Positions 19,169 to 29,526 of a DNA stretch of 64,000 nucleotides are shown here, piece after piece (the stretch's first letter is position 1; each line of letters opens with the position of its first letter). The stretch comes from Isochrysis galbana. Lineage: Eukaryota > Haptophyta > Isochrysidales > Isochrysidaceae. The stretch is from contig CM030941.1 of assembly GCA_018136815.1 (NCBI GenBank), forward strand, positions 2,648,984 to 2,712,983. The letters are read 5' to 3'. The position numbers and the translations under genes are program-made. The notes under the pieces are model-generated. The model was given only the letters and a program-made list of their open reading frames with translations. It was not told the origin of the DNA and made no database searches.

Positions 19169-20680
19169 ATGTGCGAGGCAGCTCCGGCCGCAGCTGCCGA
19201 TGAGCCTAAGCACCCACGTATCGGCTGCACCAGGTTCCTCGTGTGGATCGTCAGCCTCTCAGCCATCTCGTCCATCATCTCCGGCTATGACCAAGGAGTG
19301 ATTGCCGGCGCAATGCTCACGCTACAGGAGGACCTGGGGCTGACGGGTGTTGAGCTCGAACTCTGCGTCGGAGTCATCAATCTCGCCGCCGCGCTCGGAG
19401 GAATCGTCACTGGCGCCATTGCCGATGCAAAGGGGCGGCGCTGGACAATCACGCTCTCCAACGTGCTCTTCCTCCTTGGCTCACTGCTCCTCACCATAGC
19501 CGAAGATTTCTTCACCTTGATGGTGGGGAGGGTCTTCATGGGTTTGGGTGTTGGGATTGCGCTGGTCGCAGCGCCAATTTTCACCGCGGAGATCTCGCCT
19601 GCCCACTTGCGCGGCAGTCTGGTTGCCATGTCAGACGTGGCCACTAACGCGGGCATTCTGCTTGGATATGCCGCCGGACTTTCATTCTACGGCGTGGTCG
19701 GAGGCTGGCGATACATGTTTGCGATCGGCATGCTTCCTGCCGGTCTGCTCGCTGTCCTCATTTGGACGGTACCCGAGAGCCCGCGTTGGCTGGCGATGCG
19801 TGGGCGCGATAATGATGCTTTGGCTGCGCTCGTGCGTATCGGCGATAAGGCTTACGCGGAGGCTGAGCTGGAGAGCATTCGCACCTCGATTCAAAACGAC
19901 TCAACGGCGGGCGAGGCGAGCTGGAAGGAGATTTTCTTCCCCGCCGACCGGCCGACGGCGCGCATGCTCACGGCAGGCCTTGGCGTGGCCTTCTTTTCGC
20001 AAGCGTGTGGCACCGAGGCAGTGACGTACTACATCCCAGAGGTGATGGTTAATGTAGGCCTGACTGACTATGAGGCTTTGGTTGCAACGATGGGCGCGGG
20101 TGGCTGTAAAGTGCTGTGCCTCCTCTTCGCATCGCAACTTTTTGACCGTTTCGGCCGACGCCCGATGCTTCTCATCTCGGCATTTGGACTTGCTGCCTCA
20201 TTCGGTGTGGTATCAGCCTCGTACTCTATCAACCTCAACTGGCTGTCTGTTGTGGGCGTTTGCGGGATCATGGGCTCATTTTCTCTCGGCTTTTCGCCCT
20301 TGGTATACGTGGTGGGCACTGAAGTCTTCCCCAACCGGCTGCGTGCCAAAGCCATGTCACTTGCTCTCTTTATCACACGTATGCTTGCGGGCATCGTTTC
20401 CATCTCCTTCATCTCACTTGAAGAAGGCCTCGGCCCAACACTGTTGTGGGCATCCTTCAGCGCCATTGCTGTTTCGGCTATGGTGTTCATCTTCTTTAGC
20501 GTCCCCGAGACGATGGGCCTCGAACTCGAGGACGTGGCCGCTCTTTTCACAGCCGGTGGCTCCTCCACGCAAAAGAAGACAGCCACCACATTGTTGTCCC
20601 GTGTCACGTCGCGATCACACCAAGTGGTCGAACCATCCGTTGTAACTGAAGCCAGCACTGCTGCGGCGGATAGAGTGTGA
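19169..20680 (+). CDS. MFS sugar porter (hexose/polyol:H+ symporter type)
   Basis: A single-exon frame of 503 residues from the ATG at 19169, with about 12 hydrophobic segments. Sugar-porter signatures are all present: GYDQGVI (39-45), DAKGRR (86-91), GRVFMGLGVGI (120-130), EISPAHLRGS (141-150), PESPRWL (202-208), a second loop FDRFGRRP (325-332), TEVFPNRLRAK (384-394) and PETMG (446-450). The QQxSG-type motif of helix 7 reads SQACGTEAVTYY, so the substrate-binding Gln pair is only partly kept. This hints at a substrate other than glucose, perhaps a polyol or cyclitol. Family knowledge: such proteins sit in the plasma or plastid membrane and move sugars by proton symport or facilitated diffusion. 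The C-terminal 45 residues are a hydrophilic Ser/Thr-rich tail. It is 6 kb from the cyclase/fusion gene pair. Confidence 0.93.
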   Translation: MCEAAPAAAADEPKHPRIGCTRFLVWIVSLSAISSIISGYDQGVIAGAMLTLQEDLGLTGVELELCVGVINLAAALGGIVTGAIADAKGRRWTITLSNVLFLLGSLLLTIAEDFFTLMVGRVFMGLGVGIALVAAPIFTAEISPAHLRGSLVAMSDVATNAGILLGYAAGLSFYGVVGGWRYMFAIGMLPAGLLAVLIWTVPESPRWLAMRGRDNDALAALVRIGDKAYAEAELESIRTSIQNDSTAGEASWKEIFFPADRPTARMLTAGLGVAFFSQACGTEAVTYYIPEVMVNVGLTDYEALVATMGAGGCKVLCLLFASQLFDRFGRRPMLLISAFGLAASFGVVSASYSINLNWLSVVGVCGIMGSFSLGFSPLVYVVGTEVFPNRLRAKAMSLALFITRMLAGIVSISFISLEEGLGPTLLWASFSAIAVSAMVFIFFSVPETMGLELEDVAALFTAGGSSTQKKTATTLLSRVTSRSHQVVEPSVVTEASTAAADRV

Positions 20681-20689
20681 CTGTAACTA

Positions 20690-22273
20690 GGAAACACTAG
20701 TTGCCGCCCCACTGCTGACCTGACCCAGGCTGAGGGCATCCATCGCGATCAATCTCGGTACGCCGAATAGCATACGTGAGGCCGCTTGATAGATTTGCCC
20801 GAAAGGAGCACGACTCAGCACTGTCGTGCATCATCGCTAATTTGGTGTGGAATGATAGTCTAGAGTGTATGGATCATTGTCCGCGCGCGCCCCTATGGTG
20901 ATCCTCTGGCCCATGTGCCGATTTGCGTGCACCGTCTTCACTTCAACCGCTCTGAATCAATCGGGCAGTAGTGTGTGCGGCTCTTGGGACCCCTCGACCA
21001 ACATGCAAGAACTGGTGCTCGCCATCTCTTGTCAACGCGACCTTCTGACACCTCTACGTTCAGTCCCCTGCGTCTCTTTTTAGTCATCCTGTTCTTACGT
21101 GCAATTTGGGGAGCGGTTAGAGCGATGAGGGGATTCCACGGTTAGAGCGATGAGGGGATTCCAAAAGGATGCATGTTGTGGTGTTGCTCAACTTGTTGTC
21201 GTTCATTTGCTCGAGTTGCTCAACGTGTTGTCGCTCGTGCGTGGCAGCCGGAGCGCCATAAGTAAAACTATGCGCCTGTTGTATGATACGACTGTTGCGG
21301 TCATGGGGAGAGCCACCTCTCAAGTTTGCCCTTTGCCCAACAAAAAAACTTACTACAATATTCTTACCGCAGACGCGACCATGGACTCACTACTACTTTG
21401 ACTTTGACGTGCACGCAGCAAAGCCTTTCTACACCCCCACTCCCACTCCTCGGCCCTCCAGGCGGCTCCCCCCGTGCACTACTAGGGGGATAGGGGCGTG
21501 AAGGGCTTAGATAACTTAATTTTTAACAAATTTCTATGGGTCGTGGCGCGGCAAAGGCAAAGGGACGGGGACGGGACTAGCGCTCACTCAAGATAGGGAC
21601 TCCCTACCGCGGCAAGCGCAAGCACCCTTCCCCCCTTCCCCCTTATGCCACCCAGCTCTTCACTAGGTTTTTACCTACGCTAGCCGGAGCGCCCCTCCCT
21701 CCACACTCAGAGAGCCCCCACGCTAGGATCCTGTTTTGGTCTCGCAGGCAAGGGGGCCTAATGGGAGGGTGAGGACTGAGGAGCAACTCATCAGAGAGGA
21801 GTTGTGGGGCGAAGGAGATGGCTAAGTGGGGGCGCCATACCCTTGCGCTAGGCATGGGCAGCGACGCCACCTCAAGACATGTCCTCCCTCTTGTCTTGAG
21901 CTGCAATTTTTGGTGCTTGAAACAGAGGGCGAGGGGGGTTATGTGTTTTGTGCTTTGTGCGGCTTGGGTTGGTTGTGTAGTTGGAAGCAGGGGCAGGGGC
22001 AGGGAGTGGGAGAGGGAGTCAAGGGTTGAAAGAGGGCCCAAGGCCAAGGCCAAGGCAGGGCACTGAGCACTGAGTTGTAGGTACTTGTACTTGTGGACCA
22101 CAGAAGTGGGGTGAAAGCGAGAAGTGTGTCAACATGGGTCTTGAGTTGAAATTTTTGGTGCTTGAAACAGAGGGCGAGGGGGTTTGTGCTGCTGCGTGTT
22201 GGGCGGTGCGCCTCCCGCCGATCCGCCGATCGTTCCTCTTCCCCTTCCATCTCCTCGCATGTCGAGCCAGTGG
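20690..22273. other. Non-coding interval with a local duplication
   Basis: A block TTTTTGGTGCTTGAAACAGA plus GGGCGAGGGGG occurs at about 21907-21940 and again at about 22148-22182. Both are followed by GC-rich simple sequence. Near 21115-21165 a 28-bp unit (GGTTAGAGCGATGAGGGGAT...) is directly repeated. No protein-coding frame is convincing. Confidence 0.5.
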
Positions 22274-22690
22274 TCATGCTCGATCCGTCAATTTGACTCG
22301 TTGATGTACAAAAAAATCGAGGGGCGGAGCTTGCGCAGGAGCATGCATGCGGTGGACGGCGAGGGGGTCACTTGGATTGAAGGTGGGAAGACGTCGGAAG
22401 CGAACGATGGCGATTTGGGCGGCTCGGTGGGCGGCGTCGGCGGGCATGTGGATGGAAAAGGGGCGGTAGGCGGTGAAGGAGTCTTCGGCGTCTTCGTCGG
22501 CGGCGCCGGTGAGGACTGACATGGACGCTTCGATGCGGGAGAGGAGGGCGCGGCCGCTGTCGAGTACAGCTTCGGGGCAATCGTTCAGGAAATTGATGAC
22601 GCGGGTGGCGGTGGGGGAGAGGGAGTCGAGTATAATTGAAGAGAGGGAACGGTCGAGGAGGAGGTCGGAGGCGGGCACGGGCGCGGAGGG
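22274..22690 (-). pseudogene. Gag-like retroelement fragment
   Basis: The minus-strand frame reads SDLLLDRSLSSIILDSLSPT, RVINFLNDCPEAVLDSGRAL, AEDSFTAYRPFSIHMPADAA and QRVKLTDRA before the stop. It has helical amphipathic character with no known enzyme motif. The frame runs on artificially into the adjacent LTR (to 22807), so I cut it at the LTR border. Its position against an LTR suggests a gag-like protein; this is inference. Confidence 0.4.
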
Positions 22691-23293
22691 TGTCGCATTC
22701 GCGAATCGACACTCGTTAGGCTTCGCTCTTCTCTTCGTCGTTCGGCATTTATCGTTATAATTCTCTGCTTTCTCTCGTTCTCGGTCAAAAGCTTCGCTTG
22801 GATGCATGGGATCGTGGGTTGTGGAGCGCTCTCTCTCTTTCTCTCGAAAGAGAAGGGAAGTTTCCCCACCTTTCTTCCTCCCAGGCGCCTCGCAAATAGG
22901 TTTAATTTGCTATCTCCCCTGCGTTTCTTTATCTGCTTCTAGGGGCAATCAGGTTTAATTTGCGACCTCTTCGTATCTCCCCCTTAGGCACATTGCACTT
23001 CTCTCGTCTTATTCGGTAGGTCCCTTGGAATCCTGCGTAGCAAGATTGCCCCTCGTTTCCGTTGTGGTGCGATTCCCGTTCCAGACAAGATCGCCGACAT
23101 ATCGCCCTTTGATCGTCGTCCGTCGTTGTCTGATCGGAGTGTTTGGGTTTGATTTCAGTCGAGTTATGTGAGAAAGTCGTGGGGCGAGAGTCGGGGTATT
23201 TTCCTGGGTGTCTTTGTCCGTCGTCCTGTCGTCAGTCGTCATCCGTCGCTCTCGCTCTCGTCGCTCTCGCTCTCGTAACACTCGTACCCTACA
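22691..23293 (+). mobile_element. Family A LTR, full length (603 bp)
   Basis: It starts TGTCGCATTCGCGAATCGAC and ends TCGTACCCTACA, giving the TG...CA ends of LTRs. It matches 62161-62759 throughout with scattered differences. It is followed by a leader and the start of the same gag-like frame as at 62834. Confidence 0.85.
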
Positions 23294-23371
23294 AACTCAC
23301 TCGCCTCGCCTCGCCAGCCCCTGCCATCACAGCCCTCCTCACACTCGCCCTCGCCTCTCGCCGCTCGTTCC

Positions 23372-23587
23372 ATGTCGCTCTCGCCGCCGTCCTCGCCCTC
23401 GCTCAGGCCCGCCGGCCCGCCTTCCTCTGCGGACGGGCTTCAGCCCGTCATCACCTCCGAAGTGGTCTCCCTCGCCGCGCCTGCCGCCGGCTTCGCCCCT
23501 TCCTCATTCCCCTCAGGCGACACGCCGCTTTCGTTCCCTCGGGGTTCACGCCTGCTCTCAGGCAACCTGCAATCGTCGCTTCTGTGA
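23372..23587 (+). pseudogene. Truncated gag-like frame of LTR family A
   Basis: 71 codons starting MSLSPPSSPSLRPAGPPSSA; the same start and order as the long frame at 62834 (MSFSPPSSPSLKPACPPSSA, then DGLQPVI and SAAPAAG). It is interrupted by a stop after GNLQSSLL. The remaining sequence to about 23650 loses similarity. Confidence 0.75.
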
Positions 23588-23765
23588 CCAAGGAGGTACC
23601 GGCGAGGCTTGTCTCCGACACGCCGCCAAGCATCTACTAGCCCGGTCACTCACTAGGGGGGTGCGAAGGGCACCATCTGTAATGAGAAGCAGCGCGTACG
23701 CTGCCTGCTGGCTCGGTTTATCGACGCGTTCGCCCTCGACCCGAAGAACCCTCGGCACACGCACG

Positions 23766-24630
23766 TCATGGAGGTCGAGCTGCCTCTCCTCCCCGGCGCC
23801 ACAGCCCACCGGCATGCTCCGTCCAAGATGGGCGACGAGGGCCGTGCCATTGTCGACAAGCACGTCGCCGAGATGGAGGCGGTGGGCAGCTCATTCGCAA
23901 GTCCAATTCGCCGTGGGCTTCGCGGGTTGTTCTCGTCGGGGTGTCGGGGTCGAGGTCGTAGGCAAGGCTGACGGCGGAGTTAGGGGGAAGTGTGATGAGG
24001 CGCTGGGGGCGGGGATGGGGCGGGTCTGGCGGGTCGAAGTGGGAGGGGTCGTAGATGAGGTTGTAGTCGGGTGGCGGCGGTGTGGAGGGCGAGATGGGCG
24101 TGTAGGCGGTGGTGGTGGCCCGGCTGGAGGAGGTGGGGGGGGTTTGGGGCGTGGAAAGGGTAAGGATGCGAATGCGGGAAAGACGGGGGTTGTGGGGGGT
24201 GGAGAAGGCGATGCTCGGCGAGGTTGCTCGGCGGTAGTAGGGGGGTGGGAGGGTTCGGGCGGGAGTGCTGGAGGGCGAGAATGCGACGAGCCAGGGCATC
24301 GAGGAGGGCGTCGTTGTCGACGAGGTCGAGGGGGTCTGAGGTAGAGTGGAAGTTGCGGTTGGGTCGGGGAGGGTAAGGGTGGTGGGGGTCGGCCGGAGAG
24401 GGAATCCAGGGTTCGGGACGGGGGTGGCTGTAGGAGGGGTCCATGGGTGGACGGGCGGGATGGAGAGGCGAGTGGATGGGGTTGGCGAGGGGGTTGGACG
24501 CGTAGTCCTCGGTGGTGATGAGGCGGGTTGGTTGGGAGGATGTTGTTGGGAACAGTGGTGATGGCTGGCCGGGTTCTGGGGTGGGGGCTGGGCGGGCTCC
24601 GAGGGGGGCCACGGTGATTCGAGAGGCGGG
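23766..24630 (-). pseudogene. Proline-rich retroelement-type frame (probable gag remnant)
   Basis: Two overlapping minus-strand frames are rich in Pro, Ser, Thr and His. Coding-like stretches include LVDNDALLDALARRILALQH in one and PDYNLIYDPSHFDPPDPP and SAVSLAYDLDPDTPTR in the other, which implies a frameshift near 24300. There is no enzyme motif. Location between an LTR and a tandem repeat suggests a decayed gag. Confidence 0.35.
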
Positions 24631-25400
24631 TGGTTCAGCGGATGGCTGATTTCGACGAGGTTTCGGCGCGCGGCCTGCCCGATTGGCGTGACTGCGTGGG
24701 TGGCCCCTGTGTATTTGGTGTCTGGCGGGGCCTCCCATCTAGGTGGATCATCGCACGCAGCGCGCCCGGACTCAGTTCGAAGTTGGGATCTCCGGGCCTC
24801 ACTCGGCGACGGCTCAACGTCCAATGGGCTCAGCGGATGGCTGATTTCGACGAGGTTTCGGCGCGCGGCCTGCCCGATTAGCGTGACTGTGTGGGTGGTC
24901 CCTGTGTATTTGGTGTCTGGCGGGGCCCCCCATCCAGGTGCATCATCGAAATCGGGCACGCAGCGCGCCCGGAATCAGTTCGAAGTTGGGCTCTCCGGGC
25001 CTCACTCGGCGACGGCTCAACGTTCAAAGGGCGCCACGGATGGCTGATTTCGACGAGGTTTCGGCGCGCGGCCTGCCCGATTGGCGTGACTGTGTGGGTG
25101 GTCCCTGTGTATTTGGTATCTGGCGGGGCCCCCCATCCAGGTGGATCATCGAAATCGGGCATGCACCGCGCCCGGTCTCGATTTGTAGTTGGGCTCTCCA
25201 GGCCTCACTCGGAGACGTTGGACGCTCAGCGGGTGGCTGATTTCGACGAGGTTTCTGCGCGCGGCCTGCCCGATTGGCGTGACTGTGCGGGTGGCCCCAG
25301 TGTATTTGGTGTCTGGTGGGGCCCCCCATCTTGATGGATCGTTGGAAACGGGCATGCACCGCGCCCGGTCTCGATTTGAAGTTGAGCTCTTTAAGCCCTT
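24630..25400. repeat. Tandem repeat of about 195 bp, four units
   Basis: The anchor GGCTGATTTCGACGAGG occurs at 24644, 24839, 25042 and 25235 (spacings 195, 203 and 193). Each is followed by GCGCGCGGCCTGCCCGATT, TGTGTATTTGGT and a CGCGCCCGG...GTTCGAAGTTGG-type end. One and a bit more units of the same repeat lie inverted at about 49665-49890. On the minus strand the units stay open and would encode DTKYTGATHAVTPIGQAARR repeats, but this may be accidental. Confidence 0.9.
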
Positions 25401-25604
25401 TCCGACTTTAGCGTCTTTCGTCAATATTTGCTTACGTTTTGTTGTGGGGGCCCAAGGGGGAGGTCTGGGTCCCAATGGGGCCCGGATATGTGTTTGTTGG
25501 GTGTATTGGGAACTTTCTACCGAAAAAAATTCTGAAATTTCCTTAACCGTGAGATGGTCATTTTTTCACCCCTAATAAAAAAACCCCTGTTTGACCGCCC
25601 TACG
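25385..25604 (+). mobile_element. Right end of a TA/TIR-family element
   Basis: About 220 bp (TTGAGCTCTTTAAGCCC... GGGAACTTTCTACCG... to CCTGTTTGACCGCCCTA) match 49450-49665 in inverted orientation. The end carries the same GGGCGGTCAAAC terminus as the 16720-18154 element. Its left partner is not visible. In both places it directly abuts the 195-bp repeat. Confidence 0.75.
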
Positions 25605-26616
25605 AATGGGAGGAGAAGGAGACGAGGGGACAGAAGGGTGGCACGAGCGGGGCGTCCTAGCGATGTCGCGGGAAGCTCCAAGAAGACGAAGAGAAGATAA
25701 ACACGGGACGACGGAGAAACACTCGGAAACTATGGAAACAAGGGGGAAATCTAATGGACTGGGAGGGGGCGGGCGCTGGAGGGACGGAGGGGAACCGGCG
25801 AACGCGGGGAACTCTCCGACCCTCCCTGGCCAAGGGAACAAGAACAAGGGAACGCCGCGAAGACGTGAGAGAGCGGAAGGAAGGGATCTCGGCCGGGGGT
25901 CGTATGCGCGGGAACTTGGGGCGGGTGAAGAGGAGAGGAGCGGGGTGTGGGGGAGACACGCTCTAAAGATAGGACTCGTTGCGGAGAGGGGATGGAGGCC
26001 GGGCGCGGGAAAGTAGGCGCGCTCTAAGGGTAGAGCGTGCGGCGAGGTGCTGCTCCCTTTATCCACGACAGGGGAGGGGGGGGGGGGGCGTCGGTGTAGC
26101 CGCTGAAGGTAGAATGGTGGGCAATAATGCGCCCCATCACGCATGTGGGAGGAACGCGACGGCCCGATGCCCTCTTCGAAGGCATGGGGGAGCCAATCGA
26201 TGGAACGGAATGCAAATATGCCGATTTTTTGGATCCCGTGTTTGCGTGTTTGACCGAGCCTACAATAATTTATGCATAAATACTAGCTTAGCCCGTCTCT
26301 GACACAATATGCAGCGTTTGCGCTTGCGGGGGCCGCAAATCGCGAGACATCGATAGTCATCATCACAAAAAACAATTGGCAACGAATCAAGCAATCACGG
26401 CAAGACCATGAACCATCAATGTGAGTAGAGACTGCCGCTTAATCTCGTAAAGACAATGTGAACATCGGTGGAGCTGAAGTAGTGGAGACGCATATGCGAT
26501 CAAACATCGGAGCTGGTTGGCCAAGAGTGGCCGTATTCAGGAGAATTGGAACGGTGTTGTGCAATTGAGAAGGAGAGCAAGTAGTAGCAACACTGAACTG
26601 ACTGAGCCAACTTACC
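25605..26616. other. Non-coding interval, GA-rich then AT-richer 3' flank
   Basis: 25605-26090 is GA-rich sequence resembling the 3' region of the Copia remnant at 15.4-16.0 kb, including GAGACACGCTCTAAAGATAG- and CGCGCTCTAAGGGTAGAGCG-type segments. 26100-26616 is the presumed 3' flank of the fusion gene. No gene is recognised. Confidence 0.45.
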
Positions 26617-29526
26617 TCACTGTGCCGTCCCCAGCACGTAGTCCATGCCTGCTCGAAGGAAGGCCGCGGTATACTGCGCACGTCCGTCGCTTGTGTAATC
26701 CGAGGCAAAATGACCGAGGCCACAATAGAAAATGCGGGCGCCCTTGGCCCCCCACTCACGACACCACACGATTGGGTGCGATTGGCCCATCGTGCCGCCC
26801 TCGTAGCTGGATTCGTCCAGAGTAGCGAGAATTGTTACGTTCCCGCAGTCAGCAAACGCGGCTTCGTCGAGGCGAAAGTTGAAAAACTCGTCGTACGCCT
26901 CGTAGGTATCCGGGATGGCACCGAGGGATGCAAGAGAATCCCACTGGTATTTGGTACCTGTAGCGCGGCATAGAGCGACGCGCCCCTTCTGTGGCGGGGG
27001 GTGATTAACGAAGTGTGCACCAAAGACATCTTGAATGATCGAGCACGTGGCGCCGAGGGGCGTTGCACCGCTGGCATCGCGGCCATCGAGAAAGCTCGCT
27101 ACGCAGGCATGCAAACCGAGGACGGGACGGCCCTCTTCGAGATGCCGTGTGAGTGCCTCACGAGCAGGGTCGAATATTTGTCCCGAGTTGTTGACCAGCA
27201 CGATGAGGTCGAACGCAGGTGCCGTTGGAAGCTCAAGCTGAGCGGCATCATCTGAGACTACCGGCTCGTATCCGCGTGATGCTAGAAGCAGGCTCACGTA
27301 GGTGGCTGCAGCGGCGGTGCTGCCATGCACATAGTCACGCATCGCCGTGTACACAAGCGCTTTCTTCCTGCCCGGACCCGACTTGCTTGTGAGGAGCGCA
27401 CCGGCGCTATCCTTTGCCATCGCGACGGGCGCTGCGGCCTGGGGAAGTGTCATCATTCCCTGAGGCGAGAGCTCGGGCAGGTGCAGGGGACCGCTGAAAG
27501 GCGCGGTGTTCATGCGTAGTAGGTCATTCGGGTCAGCATCACGTGGCGGGATGGCCGCAGGACCCCACTTGGCGAAGTCGTGGGCCTTTGACGCGAGAAG
27601 CGGGTGCGCCTCGGCGCGATGGGAAATGTAAAAGGCGGCGAATTCGGCGAGTCTCCGGCCAAGGCGGCGGCACGTCATTTGGTCAAGAGGGTCGCGAGGA
27701 GCCTTGGCCACCTGCGCGCCATAGTGCAAAGTCGTCTTAAAGGACACGTAGTCAGTGACCCCAAAGCAAGAGAAGCCGAAGTTCATCATGATGGCATTCA
27801 TCGCCATGCACACAAGCTCGGAGCCACCGCCCACTCCACCAACCGACGAGAATGAGCAACCCACGCGCCCCTCCAGCTTGGGCCAGTAGCCCGCTTGCGA
27901 CAAGTCGTCCCAAAACTTTTTCATGCGCCAAGACACGCAGCCAAGGTTGGTAGGCGAGCCGGCGGCCACTCCGTCTGCCCAGTACACGTCAGCAAAGGTG
28001 GCTGGGATATCGCGTTGGCGGACGCCTTTGTTGGCGTCATCCCAATGATTGTCGGGTCCTGGCACTGTTCGAAGCCGCACCTCGACGTGGTCCATCTGAC
28101 GGGCGCCTTCTGCAACGAGAGCGGCCATCTGAGCAGTGCACGTGGTGGATGAGTCGTAAAGGACCAAAATTTTGGTGGTGCGGGGAGGCCGGCGTGCAGC
28201 CAGAGCGTCGCCCGACACGTGGAGCTCCACCGTCTCTGAGATTGCGTCCATCGCAGGTACGAGGCGCATGAAGTGTGGAGTCTGGAAGTGCGCATCCAGG
28301 TGCGCCTGTGATGTCCAGCGCTCCACAATGCAAAAGGTGTCGGCAGCAGTTGATGATCGCACGAAGCTGTACTCCTCACAGCCGTCTTCATGCCATGTGG
28401 CCGCCGCCATCTCGTTGGCCATGGCGAGCCAGCTGGCTTGCTCAGATGCGGCTACGCGCTTCACAATGGTGACGTGCACGGGTTTGCTGGCCGTCGGTGC
28501 CCCTTCCGCCTCGGACCCTGGAGACAGTGACACGGCAGCATCGGCGGTGACGGTCTTGGGCGAGGAGGATTGTCGACCGGCTAGCAGGTCCACTTTGGGC
28601 TCCCATCCGATAGCGCGGCGGCCTGCCTCAAGATCGTAGATAGGATCACGCTCGCGGCCCGGCACTTCGTAATAAGACATGTCGATACGACTGGCCGCCT
28701 CTTTCCCGTACCAGGAGACCATGAGCTCGGGGACGGTGGCCTCAGCGTAGAGCTTGGGGGCAACGCACGCCAGCTTCCGCACACCGGGACTGCGCGGAGC
28801 GCGCACCGCTGCGACCAGGCAGTCGACCTGGTCGGAAAGAGCGACGGAGCAGAGTGGAGCCTCGGGGAATTTCTCCGGCTTAGACGCCGTGTACGGTGAT
28901 GCGGCGCACGTGGCGGGCGGCACCTCCCACGAAATCTGCTTACCATCAACCACTCCATCCAAGTGACGGATTTCTGGTGGGTTCGTGACCGTGGCACCGA
29001 CCCGAATGATGATGAATTCGACGTCGCGATTTTTCTCCTCGGCGGCCATGAGGTCGATCAAATTTTCCACCGCGTACTTGGAGAACGCATACGGCCACGG
29101 GCCGCCCTCATACGGGTGGTCAACAGCCATTGGCAATTTCCGAGGCGGATGCAAAGGTGCGTGCGTGCCAACGCAAGCAACAGACGAGGCAATGATTATT
29201 CGACGGCAGCCGCGATCGATGGCCGCCTGCACGAAGCGGCGTGTGCCAGCCACGTTGGCGTCAATAGCTTGCTCGACGGAGCACCAGCCAAGCGCACCGG
29301 CGAGGTGGACAGCAGCATCGGGTGGGTCGACGCCGAGGAGCGTGAAGTCGGGCTGTGAGATGTCGCCCTGCACGGGTTCGATTCCCTGAATCCCGCACTT
29401 TCGCCGGTTGAGTCCGGTGACCCGGCACTTACTCGACAGGAGATTTCGCGCCAGTTCGCCACCGATCCAACCAGTGGTGCCCGAGATTAGCACATGAAGC
29501 GGTTTGGACACATTGATCTCGCTCAT
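26617..29526 (-). CDS. Four-domain fusion: NAD-epimerase/SDR + ABM monooxygenase-like + WrbA-type flavodoxin + ThuA
   Basis: A single uninterrupted frame of 969 residues; the start at 29526 directly precedes the first beta-strand of the SDR. Domain 1 (about 10-315) is an extended SDR/epimerase: GTTGWIGG (G16, G19, G22), SSVACVG (114-120) and the catalytic pair Y146-xxx-K150 (YAFSK). Domain 2 (about 349-440) resembles an antibiotic-biosynthesis-monooxygenase/quinol-type ABM domain (VHVTIVKRV, CEEYSFVRS, FCIVERWTSQAHLDAHFQTP). Domain 3 (about 451-640) is an NAD(P)H:quinone oxidoreductase/WrbA-like flavodoxin: KILVLYDSSTTCTAQMA, AAGSPTNLGCVSWRMKKFWD and FSSVGGVGGGSEL. Domain 4 (about 721-967) is ThuA-like (KKALVYTAMRDYVHGS, FDLIVLVNNSGQIFDPARE, GQSHPIVWCREWG, IFYCGLGHF). 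No signal peptide, so probably cytosolic. It is divergently transcribed from the cyclase 1.4 kb away. A redox role on sugars, cyclitols or quinones is inferred. Confidence 0.88.
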   Translation of the reverse strand: MSEINVSKPLHVLISGTTGWIGGELARNLLSSKCRVTGLNRRKCGIQGIEPVQGDISQPDFTLLGVDPPDAAVHLAGALGWCSVEQAIDANVAGTRRFVQAAIDRGCRRIIIASSVACVGTHAPLHPPRKLPMAVDHPYEGGPWPYAFSKYAVENLIDLMAAEEKNRDVEFIIIRVGATVTNPPEIRHLDGVVDGKQISWEVPPATCAASPYTASKPEKFPEAPLCSVALSDQVDCLVAAVRAPRSPGVRKLACVAPKLYAEATVPELMVSWYGKEAASRIDMSYYEVPGRERDPIYDLEAGRRAIGWEPKVDLLAGRQSSSPKTVTADAAVSLSPGSEAEGAPTASKPVHVTIVKRVAASEQASWLAMANEMAAATWHEDGCEEYSFVRSSTAADTFCIVERWTSQAHLDAHFQTPHFMRLVPAMDAISETVELHVSGDALAARRPPRTTKILVLYDSSTTCTAQMAALVAEGARQMDHVEVRLRTVPGPDNHWDDANKGVRQRDIPATFADVYWADGVAAGSPTNLGCVSWRMKKFWDDLSQAGYWPKLEGRVGCSFSSVGGVGGGSELVCMAMNAIMMNFGFSCFGVTDYVSFKTTLHYGAQVAKAPRDPLDQMTCRRLGRRLAEFAAFYISHRAEAHPLLASKAHDFAKWGPAAIPPRDADPNDLLRMNTAPFSGPLHLPELSPQGMMTLPQAAAPVAMAKDSAGALLTSKSGPGRKKALVYTAMRDYVHGSTAAAATYVSLLLASRGYEPVVSDDAAQLELPTAPAFDLIVLVNNSGQIFDPAREALTRHLEEGRPVLGLHACVASFLDGRDASGATPLGATCSIIQDVFGAHFVNHPPPQKGRVALCRATGTKYQWDSLASLGAIPDTYEAYDEFFNFRLDEAAFADCGNVTILATLDESSYEGGTMGQSHPIVWCREWGAKGARIFYCGLGHFASDYTSDGRAQYTAAFLRAGMDYVLGTAQ

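Noticed and set aside
20068-20739. 223-codon minus-strand frame under the sugar transporter
   Set aside because: Antisense shadow; the plus strand has all the MFS signatures.
22274-22807. Treating the full 177-codon frame as one gene
   Set aside because: The first 39 codons are the antisense of the adjacent LTR, so only 22274-22690 is kept as a fragment.
29370-29400. tRNA-like T-arm motif GGGTTCGATTCCC
   Set aside because: It lies inside the coding region of the SDR domain, and no acceptor or anticodon stem can be paired around it.
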